Assembly: GCA_016194725.1 (NCBI GenBank)
Contig: JACQAW010000469.1
Location: 1-5,548, forward strand
DNA: 5,548 nucleotides
Direction: 5' to 3'
Source: Deltaproteobacteria bacterium
GTDB taxonomy: Bacteria > Bdellovibrionota > UBA1018 > UBA923
The notes below the pieces were generated by a model, which did not search any database, was not told where the DNA came from, and saw nothing but the letters and a program-made list of their open reading frames with translations. Position numbers and translations under genes: made by a program. The number at the start of each line of letters is the position of its first letter. Position 1 is the stretch's first letter. Below, piece by piece: positions 1-5,548 of this stretch.

Positions 1-1
1 C

Positions 2-790
2 GCGGGCTTTGAGCCGCAATCCACCGATCAGTTGCGCAAGGCTTTGCTGGAAGACGACTCCGACACCGCACTGATCGCGGCCATGACGCCCGACCATCTC
101 ATTGCACCCATCTATGGCGACTATCTTGCGGCGGCCGCACGTCCCCTGACTCTGGTGCTAGCCCACGGCTACGCCGTTTACGCCGGTGAGCTCACCCATT
201 TTTCGCCGGGCCACGAAGCGGCTCTGCTCGCCCCAAAAGCCATCGGCCCAAAACTCGCTGCCGCTCATGCCAACGCGTATCCCAATCCCCACCATCTGGT
301 AGCCGCCTTTCATGCCTCGCCGGCGCGAGCGCAGCAAGTCACCCAGCTGGGTCTGGCGCTGGGGTTTTCCGTGGACAACCTTGTGCCCGCCACGTTCGAA
401 CAGGAAGCCATCGGCGATCTGATCTCCGAGCAAACCCTGCTTTGCGGCGGCATCTTCAGCCTGCTCGAATGGACCATGAACGAGATGACTCGCGCGGGGG
501 TTCCAGCGCGCCTGATTCACGAGGAGTGCCTCACCGAGCTCGAGCTCGTGGCAGGGCTTTTGCGCGAACGCGGCATGGCCGCGACTTTCAGCGCTATCAG
601 CCAGGCCGCGCAGTGCGGAACCATTTCGATGAACGAGCAGTTCATTAAAGCCGGCCTGCCCCAGCTCATCACCCAACAAGCCCAGGGCGTCGTGGCAAAA
701 ACCTTCGTCGATTACATGAGGCGTCCTGAGTGGAAAACCAAAGCCGAGGCGCTCAAAGAGCGTTTGGCCCGACTGGAGAAAAAATCATGA
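2..790 (+). CDS. Ketol-acid reductoisomerase-like protein, predicted ketopantoate reductase (5' truncated)
   Basis: The reading frame is open to the left edge, so the start and the first part of the Rossmann NAD(P)H-binding fold are missing. Residues are counted from the TTG at 32. A TPD motif (19-21) and AHGY (44-47) fit the end of the cofactor domain. APK (67-69), D129 and E133 in a DLxSEQxLLCGG block, E165 and E169 in ECLTEL, and S190 match the family's catalytic histidine, lysine, metal-binding acids and serine. Classical KARIs usually read APKGPGH; here it is APKAIGPK, and the TETDLFGEQ block is altered to AIGDLISEQ. By comparison with class I KARIs, about 50 residues lie upstream of the window, and the C-terminus after the serine is about 25 residues short. 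It overlaps panB by 4 nt (ATGA). KARI is known to reduce ketopantoate as a side activity, so in this operon I infer conversion of ketopantoate to pantoate. A true branched-chain amino acid KARI remains possible. Confidence 0.82.
   Translation, partial: AGFEPQSTDQLRKALLEDDSDTALIAAMTPDHLIAPIYGDYLAAAARPLTLVLAHGYAVYAGELTHFSPGHEAALLAPKAIGPKLAAAHANAYPNPHHLVAAFHASPARAQQVTQLGLALGFSVDNLVPATFEQEAIGDLISEQTLLCGGIFSLLEWTMNEMTRAGVPARLIHEECLTELELVAGLLRERGMAATFSAISQAAQCGTISMNEQFIKAGLPQLITQQAQGVVAKTFVDYMRRPEWKTKAEALKERLARLEKKS
775..778 (+). promoter_or_regulatory. Shine-Dalgarno site of panB
   Basis: GGAG lies 8 nt before the ATG at 787, inside the last codons of the KARI-like gene. It decides in favour of 787 over an in-frame upstream start at 730. 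The longer form would add 19 residues with no counterpart in PanB and would overlap the upstream gene by 61 nt. Confidence 0.75.
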
Positions 791-1659
791 GCTCGCACGT
801 CGCTACCAAACAGGTCACGGTTCCCTGGATTCGCTCGCAGAAGGGCAAAGAAAAGCTCACCATGCTTACCGCCTACGACTATCCCACCGCCCTGTTTCTG
901 GACGAAGCCGGCGTGGATATGCTGCTCGTGGGCGACAGCGTCGCTACCGTCATGTATGGCGAGCCCAACACGCTCGCGGTCACGATGGACGACATGCTTC
1001 GCCACACCCGTGCGGTAGCCCGCGCGGCAAAACGAGCGCTGGTCATCGGCGACATGCCCTTCATGAGCTACCAGGTCAGCCGCGAGCAGGCAGTGACCAA
1101 CGCCGGCCGTTTTCTCAAAGAGGCCGGCGCGCAAGCCGTGAAGCTCGAAGGCGGCACCGAAGTCGCCGAAACCATCAAGGCCATCACCACCGCCGGAATT
1201 CCGGTTTGCGCCCACATCGGCCTGACGCCTCAAAGCATCAACGCCATGGGTACTTATCGGATGCATGGAAAAACTAACGAAGAGCGCCAGTATCTGCTCG
1301 ACTCTGCTTACGCCGCCGCCGCGGCCGGCGCCTTTGCCGTCGTGCTCGAGTGTGTTGAAGCAAACCTTGCCACCGAGATCACCAAAGCGATCAAGATTCC
1401 CACGGTGGGAATCGGCGCGGGCACGAATTGCGACGCCCAGGTGCTGGTCATCAATGATCTGGTGGGCCTGACCGCGGGCCGCGTACCCAAGTTCGTCGCG
1501 CCCCTGGCGAATTTGAAAGAGCCGCTCCAGGAAGCCGTAAAGAGTTTTATCGCCCGCACTCGCCAGGCAGCGCCGCCAGTCGAGGTGCAGGAGGCAGTCG
1601 CTCCACCTACGCCCACCCTGCCCACTGATGGAGGCAAAGCGCATGCTGTTAGCCATTGA
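787..1659 (+). CDS. panB: 3-methyl-2-oxobutanoate hydroxymethyltransferase (ketopantoate hydroxymethyltransferase)
   Basis: This cytosolic enzyme transfers a one-carbon unit from 5,10-methylene-tetrahydrofolate to alpha-ketoisovalerate to give ketopantoate, the first committed step to pantothenate. The 290-residue product is a TIM-barrel protein with the full family signature. It has LTAYDYP (27-33), the Mg-binding D50 in LLVGDS, D89 in IGDMPFMSY and E121 in KLEGG, then HIGLTPQS (143-150), the catalytic E188 in VLECV, and IPTVGIGAG (204-212). The chosen start follows GGAG and overlaps the upstream stop by 4 nt, which suggests translational coupling. PanB proteins are usually about 260-280 residues. 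The excess here is a Pro/Ala/Val-rich tail (about 261-290) that looks disordered and includes the 17-nt overlap with coaX. Identification is secure. Confidence 0.98.
   Translation: MSSHVATKQVTVPWIRSQKGKEKLTMLTAYDYPTALFLDEAGVDMLLVGDSVATVMYGEPNTLAVTMDDMLRHTRAVARAAKRALVIGDMPFMSYQVSREQAVTNAGRFLKEAGAQAVKLEGGTEVAETIKAITTAGIPVCAHIGLTPQSINAMGTYRMHGKTNEERQYLLDSAYAAAAAGAFAVVLECVEANLATEITKAIKIPTVGIGAGTNCDAQVLVINDLVGLTAGRVPKFVAPLANLKEPLQEAVKSFIARTRQAAPPVEVQEAVAPPTPTLPTDGGKAHAVSH
1630..1634 (+). promoter_or_regulatory. Shine-Dalgarno site of coaX
   Basis: GGAGG lies 8 nt upstream of the ATG at 1643, within the 3' end of panB. An in-frame ATG at 1628 overlaps this motif and would add MEAKR ahead of the family's usual N-terminus (MLLAIDVGNT), so 1643 is the better start. 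Confidence 0.8.
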
Positions 1660-2407
1660 TGTCGGCAACACCAATACGGTGCTGGGTTGCTTTTGGGATA
1701 AAAATCTCAAGAAGACCTGGCGCGTGTCCACCCACCCGATCTGCACCGCAGATGAGTTTCGCGCCAAGCTTTCGGTCCTCAGCAAGCTCGAAGGCATCGA
1801 GCTTGAATCGTTCGAAGGAGTGGTCGTCTCGTCGGTCGTGCCGCCTTTCACCGCCATGCTGCGTTCGGCGTTCAAAAACTCGAATTTCCTGGTCATCGAC
1901 CACCGCACGCCCTTTTCCTTTCGCATCAAGGCCGAGCCTGCAAGTGGCGTAGGTGCCGACCGCCTTGTGAACGCCGAAACGGTTATTCGTGAATACGGCG
2001 CGCCCGCAATCATCGTAGACTCGGGGACGGCCACCACCATCTACGCCGTGTCGCACGCGGGCGAATACCTGGGTGGAGCGATCATGCCCGGTATCGAATT
2101 ATCCATCGAAGCACTGGCCAAAAACACGGCGAAGCTTTTTGCCGTCGAGCTGGTTGCACCCGAAAAAGCCATCGGCACCAACACCTCCGAAGCCCTGCGC
2201 AGCGGCCTGCTCTTTGGCTATGCCTCGATGATTGACGGAATGATCGATAAATTCAAAGCAGAGCTGGGCAGCCGCGACATCAAGGTCGTGGCCACCGGTG
2301 GCATCAGCACGCTGCTCAAAGGGCTCACGAAAAACATCACCCACTTCGACACCGATCTTACGCTGAAAGGCATCGCCTACCTTTATGACGCCATTCGTGA
2401 CTGCTAA
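1643..2407 (+). CDS. coaX: Type III pantothenate kinase
   Basis: CoaX phosphorylates pantothenate to 4'-phosphopantothenate, the first step of CoA synthesis proper. The 254-residue protein has the ASKHA-fold signatures of the type III family in order. These are the N-terminal phosphate loop DVGNTNTVLG (6-15), SSVVP (63-67), GVGADRLVNA (102-111) with the likely catalytic D106, VDSGTATT (125-132), GGAIMPG (144-150) and a C-terminal ATGG (217-220). The length is normal for the family. It starts 17 nt inside the end of panB behind a strong GGAGG, and its end overlaps coaBC by 23 nt. Known type III kinases use a monovalent cation and are not feedback-inhibited by CoA, unlike type I enzymes. If this is the only kinase in the cell, flux would have to be controlled elsewhere, for example by expression of the operon; that part is inference. 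Confidence 0.97.
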   Translation: MLLAIDVGNTNTVLGCFWDKNLKKTWRVSTHPICTADEFRAKLSVLSKLEGIELESFEGVVVSSVVPPFTAMLRSAFKNSNFLVIDHRTPFSFRIKAEPASGVGADRLVNAETVIREYGAPAIIVDSGTATTIYAVSHAGEYLGGAIMPGIELSIEALAKNTAKLFAVELVAPEKAIGTNTSEALRSGLLFGYASMIDGMIDKFKAELGSRDIKVVATGGISTLLKGLTKNITHFDTDLTLKGIAYLYDAIRDC

Positions 2408-3722
2408 CCTCAGGCCCGCGCTTGAAGGAAAGAAAATCCTGCTTGGAATCACCGGCAGCATCGCCGCGTTCAAAGCCTGTGAAATCGTGCGCACGCTACG
2501 CGAGTGTGGTGCCCACGTTCGCGTCGTGCTTACCGAAAACGCCGAGCAGTTCGTAACCCGCCTGACTCTGGAGACGCTCTCGGGCGAACCTGTCTACACT
2601 TCCCTTTGGGGCGTCAGTACTCAGGGCAATCAAGGCACCCACCACATCGATGCCGCACGCTGGGCTGATCTGGTACTGGTCGCGCCCGCAACGGCCAACA
2701 CGCTGGCCAAGCTTGCCCATGGCCTGGCCGACGACCTGCTTTCTACCGAGCTGCTCGCCTTCCAGGGCCCCGTGCTCATCGCGCCCGCGATGAACCCGGC
2801 CATGTTCGCGCATCCAGCGGTCACGCACAACGTCGCCCGGCTTGTCGCACGCGGGGTACGCATGCTGGGCCCGGTACCCGGGCTCACCGCCTGTGGCGAA
2901 GAAGGCCTGGGCCGCATGCTTGAGCCCGACGACATCGTCGAGCTCGTCGCGCAGGCGTTTTACGCCAAACTCAACGGAAAAAAAGCGGTCATCACGCTGG
3001 GCCCCACGCGCAGCCCGATCGATCCGGTGCGATTCATCTCGAACCGCTCCAGTGGGCTGATGGGCGCGGCGTTGGCCTGGGCCTGCGTTCGCGCGGGCTA
3101 TCAGGTCACGGCAATTTGCGGCCCAACCGAGGCCAGGCTGCCCCAAGGCATCACGGTCACACCCGTGAAAACTGCGGCAGAAATGGCAACCAGCGCTCTC
3201 GCGGCCTGGCCCCACTCTGATTTTTTCATCGCGGCTGCCGCCGTACTGGACTGGGATGTCGCAAATCCCAAAGCAGGAAAAATTAAAAAGGAGTCGGGCG
3301 AGCTGCCCCGGCTCGAGTTCGCGCGCAACCCCGATATCCTGGCCGAGGCCGCCCGACAGCGCCGAAACGGCCAGTTTGTTCTGGGCTTCGCCGCCGAAAC
3401 CGACAGCGCGCTTCGCAACGGCATGACCAAGCTGCTGGCAAAAAACTGCGACGCGATTTTCATCAACGACATCTCGAAGCCCAACCAGGGTTTTGAAACG
3501 AATTCCAACGCCGGCTGGTGGGTTTCACGCAATCCCCGGCGGGTCTTCGAACTTTCGACAGCCCCGAAATCCCAGCTCGCCATCACGCTTCTTGCTCTGG
3601 CCGAGGGCCGCGCCCCGCAAGCGGGCCAGGCCGTGGAGCTGGTTCTCGAAAACCTCGAATATCTCGAACATGGTGCCGCGCGGAATGCACTGCCACGGGA
3701 GCTCGATGCCAAAACCCATTAA
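2385..3722 (+). CDS. coaBC: Bifunctional phosphopantothenoylcysteine decarboxylase / phosphopantothenate-cysteine ligase
   Basis: This fused enzyme joins cysteine to 4'-phosphopantothenate with CTP (CoaB, C-terminal) and decarboxylates the product to 4'-phosphopantetheine with FMN (CoaC, N-terminal). The CoaC domain (about 16-195) shows GITGSIAAFKA (21-31), the active-site His in THHID (H87), APATANTLAKLA (100-111), the PAMN motif with N137, and the flap cysteine C170 in ACGEEGLGRM. The CoaB domain (about 197-409) shows GPTRSPIDPVRFISNRSSG (206-224, with N220), AAAVLDW (284-290), KIKK (299-302), NPDIL (315-319) and GFAAET (334-339). At 445 residues it is longer than the usual roughly 400, and residues about 410-445 form an unassigned tail. 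The ATG at 2385 overlaps coaX by 23 nt and has only a weak AAAGG 14 nt upstream. A GTG at 2397 is a second in-frame candidate, also without a clear ribosome site. Confidence 0.97.
   Translation: MTPFVTANLRPALEGKKILLGITGSIAAFKACEIVRTLRECGAHVRVVLTENAEQFVTRLTLETLSGEPVYTSLWGVSTQGNQGTHHIDAARWADLVLVAPATANTLAKLAHGLADDLLSTELLAFQGPVLIAPAMNPAMFAHPAVTHNVARLVARGVRMLGPVPGLTACGEEGLGRMLEPDDIVELVAQAFYAKLNGKKAVITLGPTRSPIDPVRFISNRSSGLMGAALAWACVRAGYQVTAICGPTEARLPQGITVTPVKTAAEMATSALAAWPHSDFFIAAAAVLDWDVANPKAGKIKKESGELPRLEFARNPDILAEAARQRRNGQFVLGFAAETDSALRNGMTKLLAKNCDAIFINDISKPNQGFETNSNAGWWVSRNPRRVFELSTAPKSQLAITLLALAEGRAPQAGQAVELVLENLEYLEHGAARNALPRELDAKTH
3697..3701 (+). promoter_or_regulatory. Probable Shine-Dalgarno site of panC
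   Basis: GGGAG lies just 4 nt before the ATG at 3706, closer than usual but the only purine-rich match nearby. It sits inside the end of coaBC. In-frame upstream ATGs at 3685 and 3493 would add residues that precede the normal PanC start (MPKPIKILRT). Confidence 0.5.
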
Positions 3723-4620
3723 GATCCTTCGCACGCGAAACGAACTTCAGCACTGGCGCGCCGGCCTTGAGGCCACCCGGCCCACCGTGGGTTTTGTTCC
3801 CACTATGGGCGCCCTGCATCGCGGGCACGCCGAGCTGCTCAGGCGAATTCGCCCCCGCTGCGACGTTTCGGTACTTTCCATATTCGTGAACCCCACGCAG
3901 TTTGGCCCAAGCGAGGACCTCGCAAAATATCCACGCACCTTCGAGCGCGACCTCGAGCTGGCTTGCGCCCAAGGCGTCGACGTTCTTTTCGCCCCTGCTC
4001 CGGAAGAAATGTATTCCTCCGCTCACTCCACCTTTGTCGAGGAGACTCAAGTCAGCCGGCCGCTGTGCGGCCAGTTTCGCCCCGGTCACTTTCGAGGAGT
4101 CACCACCGTGGTGCTCAAGCTTTTCAATCTGGTTCGTCCGAAGCTGGCGCTCTTTGGGATGAAGGACGCGCAGCAGTTTTTTGTCTTGCACCAGATGAAC
4201 CGCGATCTCGATCTGCGTGTTTCGGTCGAAGCGATCCCAACCGTACGCGAACCTGACGGCCTGGCCTTGAGCTCGCGCAACGCCTATTTGTCCGCGGACC
4301 ATCGTGAGCTTGCGCCCCGATTTTACAAAACGCTGGCCGAGACATCCACCAGGCTGCGCGCGGGCGCGCCCCTTTCGGCAACACTCGAAGCGGGTCGCCA
4401 GGCTCTGGAGGCATGTGGATTTACCGTGCAGTACCTGGATTGCGTGGAGCTGCCCACGTTCAATTCGCCGAACGTGGTTTTGCCGGGCTGCCCATATCTT
4501 CTAGCTGCGGCAGTATATCTGGGGGCAACCCGGCTAATCGACAATGTGATCGTGAATCCAGCGGCGCTGACCGCTATCGGTTATTCGGCTCCGAGCTTCG
4601 AACCAGCCGAATCCAGCTGA
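3706..4620 (+). CDS. panC: Pantothenate synthetase (pantoate-beta-alanine ligase)
   Basis: PanC condenses pantoate with beta-alanine, using ATP through a pantoyl-adenylate, to give pantothenate. The 304-residue product has the nucleotidyltransferase-fold signatures. These are the HIGH-like PTMGALHRGH (32-41), SIFVNPTQFGPSEDLAKYPR (58-77), RPLCGQFRPGHFRGVTTVV (118-136), the FGMKDAQQ block (150-157) with K153, D154 and Q157, and REPDGLALSSRNAYL (181-195) carrying the KMSKS-equivalent SSR. Family members run about 280-310 residues. The start at 3706 gives the normal N-terminus and a 17-nt overlap with coaBC. In this operon PanC comes last although it acts before CoaX and CoaBC. The last 13 codons overlap the convergent gene on the other strand (4581-4620). 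No panD for beta-alanine supply is seen in the window. Identification is secure. Confidence 0.97.
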   Translation: MPKPIKILRTRNELQHWRAGLEATRPTVGFVPTMGALHRGHAELLRRIRPRCDVSVLSIFVNPTQFGPSEDLAKYPRTFERDLELACAQGVDVLFAPAPEEMYSSAHSTFVEETQVSRPLCGQFRPGHFRGVTTVVLKLFNLVRPKLALFGMKDAQQFFVLHQMNRDLDLRVSVEAIPTVREPDGLALSSRNAYLSADHRELAPRFYKTLAETSTRLRAGAPLSATLEAGRQALEACGFTVQYLDCVELPTFNSPNVVLPGCPYLLAAAVYLGATRLIDNVIVNPAALTAIGYSAPSFEPAESS

Positions 4621-4991
4621 GGCGCGGCATCGGAATTCTTGCTCTCAGTCGACTTCGGATCATCGAGATCGGTGACGGCGCCTTTGTCAGTGCCCGAAGC
4701 CGGTAGGTCCAGCAAAGCAAAACGGCAGGCATTGCTGCCTACGTAACGAATAAAAGAGCCGCGTGGGGTAAACTCACCACAAGCGCCGCCCATCCAGCGA
4801 AAACGCGAACCCAGGCGCTGGCGGCACACGTTGCGGCTGATCAGACGAATCAAAACGCGGCTCCCGGTGAACCGGTTCCAGCTGAACTCGCCGCAGTTCG
4901 GGCCAGTCCAGTCGATGTAGATGCCGGCAAAAGCAGGCATCGCGGAAACCAACAGCAAAGACAAACTTGTCAGGATAACTTTCAATCTCAT
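4581..4991 (-). CDS. Small exported protein with two W-x-G-x-x-C-G-E-F ... N-x-C-R repeats, function unknown
   Basis: I do not recognise this 136-residue protein. It begins MRLK, followed by a hydrophobic stretch (about 5-18) and a signal peptidase I-like site after AFA (20-22), so Sec export is likely and the mature protein would start GIYIDW. The mature part holds two related units. Unit one has W28, C33 in CGEF and N54-x-C56-R57; unit two has W66, C71 in CGEF and N87-x-C89-R90. The W-to-C spacing is identical (5), and the C-to-C spacing is 23 versus 18. Four cysteines in an exported protein suggest two disulphides. The units are rich in Arg and aromatic residues. The tail (about 98-136) is polar, Ser/Asp/Lys-rich and probably disordered. 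The start at 4991 follows AGAGG at 8-nt spacing and is preferred over an in-frame TTG at 5018. Repeat conservation and the signal peptide argue for a real gene. Confidence 0.75.
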   Translation of the reverse strand: MRLKVILTSLSLLLVSAMPAFAGIYIDWTGPNCGEFSWNRFTGSRVLIRLISRNVCRQRLGSRFRWMGGACGEFTPRGSFIRYVGSNACRFALLDLPASGTDKGAVTDLDDPKSTESKNSDAAPQLDSAGSKLGAE

Positions 4992-4999
4992 TTTTGGGA

Positions 5000-5004
5000 C
5001 CTCT
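5000..5004 (-). promoter_or_regulatory. Shine-Dalgarno site of the small exported protein gene
   Basis: On the minus strand this reads AGAGG, 8 nt before the ATG at 4991. It places the start directly ahead of the signal peptide and not at the in-frame TTG at 5018. Confidence 0.6.
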
Positions 5005-5063
5005 CTCTTGAGAGCCAATAGCTTTCAAGCGGTGTGCCACCAAATCCGTGGGCCAAGTGCGCA

Positions 5064-5075
5064 GGATCACGATCC
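5064..5075. repeat. Short dyad GGATC-AC-GATCC
   Basis: Two perfect 5-bp arms are separated by 2 nt in the region between the divergent genes, 72 nt upstream of the minus-strand start. The symmetry does not extend further. It could be an operator half-site pair, but a dyad this short can occur by chance. Confidence 0.3.
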
Positions 5076-5266
5076 ACGAGTGTCCAAACTCAGCCGGATT
5101 GTGAAGTCGCTGTACACCAAACGAACCCGGTAACCCATCTGAAAAGAGAGAACCCTTCCTGCTGAATTTCAAGCACCCCAGGCGATAGGCCGAGCAAACG
5201 CCGCACCCGGGTCAGCCGCTCTGCCGTGGCCTAAATTGCCCGCGTCATTTCGCCGATAAGCCTTTG

Positions 5267-5548
5267 ATGATCCGGTATCTCTTCGCTCTTTTTGCATTTC
5301 TTGCCCTCTTGCCCGCCCTTGCCGGCGCCATCGACGACGGTTCGAAGATCGTCGTGCTCTCCGACATCCACGTCGGCGCCAAAGGCCAGGTCACCCCTGA
5401 GTTCCGCAAGCTCATCGAGCGGCTCGTCGAGCAGAAGCCCAAGGCGGTCGTTCTTGCCGGCGACTCCACCGACGGCAACCCCGGCGACCATTACCAGATC
5501 AAGGACGTACGCAAATGGTGGAAAGCCCTGCGAGACGCCATCGCGCCC
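5267..5548 (+). CDS. Exported calcineurin-like metallophosphoesterase (3' truncated)
   Basis: Ninety-four codons are present and the frame is still open at the right edge. The start ATG is followed by a hydrophobic signal peptide (about 2-18) with a probable cleavage site after ALA (17-19). The protein is therefore predicted to act in the periplasm or on the outer face of the membrane. Two metal-binding blocks of the metallophosphoesterase fold are visible: SDIHVG (32-37, the D-x-H motif with D33 and H35) and AGDSTDG (64-70, the GD-x-x-D motif with D66 and D69). The GNH(E/D) block and the later histidine motifs would lie beyond the window. Family members hydrolyse phosphomonoesters or phosphodiesters such as nucleotides and phospholipid head groups, and nothing here fixes the substrate. 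The ribosome site is weak (no purine-rich run close to the ATG), but the signal peptide begins exactly here. It is divergent from the small exported protein gene. Confidence 0.85.
   Translation, partial: MIRYLFALFAFLALLPALAGAIDDGSKIVVLSDIHVGAKGQVTPEFRKLIERLVEQKPKAVVLAGDSTDGNPGDHYQIKDVRKWWKALRDAIAP

Larger units (their letters stand above)
4992..5266. other. Divergent intergenic region between two exported-protein genes
   Basis: These 275 nt must carry the promoters of both flanking genes, which point away from each other, but I find no -35/-10 pair good enough to call on either strand. Visible structure is modest. There is a dyad GGATC-AC-GATCC at 5064-5075, an 8-bp palindrome ACCCGGGT at 5205-5212, and complementary arms TAGGCC (5186-5191) and GGCCTA (5228-5233) that flank it. 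I see no RNA gene, riboswitch or terminator. Confidence 0.5.

Noticed and set aside
712..2040. Long antisense open frame (442 codons) over panB and coaX
   Set aside because: It lies opposite two unmistakable genes and shows no domain or signature. Long antisense frames are common in GC-rich coding DNA.
2496..3215. Antisense open frame of 239 codons over coaBC
   Set aside because: It is the complement of the strongly conserved CoaC/CoaB coding region and has no recognisable motif.
3583..4302. Antisense open frame of 239 codons over the coaBC end and panC
   Set aside because: It covers well-identified coding sequence on the other strand, with no signature of its own.
5001..5012. CTCTC-TT-GAGAG inverted repeat at the ribosome site of the small gene
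   Set aside because: The arms are 5 bp with a 2-nt centre, too tight for a stable hairpin, and they arise from a simple CT-rich stretch.
5067..5138. 23-codon minus-strand mini-ORF (MGYRVRL...) in the intergenic region
   Set aside because: It has an ATG and a stop but no properly spaced ribosome site (the nearest AAGGG is about 15 nt away) and no recognisable peptide family. Chance is a sufficient explanation.
4774..5172. Minus-strand open frame of 132 codons overlapping the small exported protein gene
   Set aside because: It is out of frame with the signal peptide and the repeated cysteine motifs, which exist only in the other frame. No ribosome site favours it.
5186..5233. TAGGCC/GGCCTA arms as a terminator or structured leader
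   Set aside because: The arms are only 6 bp with a 36-nt gap, no run of T follows, and the position upstream of the phosphoesterase gives no clear role.

Overview
The window comes from a GC-rich bacterial chromosome. Two predicted Sec-exported proteins at the right end fit a cell with an export pathway and probably a Gram-negative envelope. I cannot name a lineage from sequence alone. A type III pantothenate kinase (CoaX) together with a fused CoaBC excludes nothing useful, and there is no rRNA or tRNA to place it.

Positions 2-4620 form one tightly packed plus-strand operon for vitamin B5 and coenzyme A synthesis. It contains a 5'-truncated ketol-acid reductoisomerase-like gene (2-790), panB (787-1659), coaX (1643-2407), coaBC (2385-3722) and panC (3706-4620). 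Every junction is an overlap, of 4, 17, 23 and 17 nt. Together the products would cover a nearly unbroken route: ketoisovalerate to ketopantoate (PanB), to pantoate (a reductase step that I assign by inference to the first gene), to pantothenate (PanC), to 4'-phosphopantothenate (CoaX), and on to phosphopantetheine (CoaB and CoaC domains of CoaBC). panD, the source of beta-alanine, is not in the window, nor is a classical panE.

Positions 4581-4991 hold a minus-strand gene for a small exported protein whose 3' end overlaps the 3' end of panC by 40 nt. Its mature part contains two diverged copies of a W-x-G-x-x-C-G-E-F ... N-x-C-R unit. I do not recognise the family. A 275-nt intergenic region (4992-5266) separates it from a divergent gene, cut by the right edge, for an exported calcineurin-like metallophosphoesterase.

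The most interesting points are the KARI-like gene sitting where a ketopantoate reductase would be expected, and the duplicated four-cysteine exported protein. I see no mobile element, CRISPR array, RNA gene or convincing terminator.
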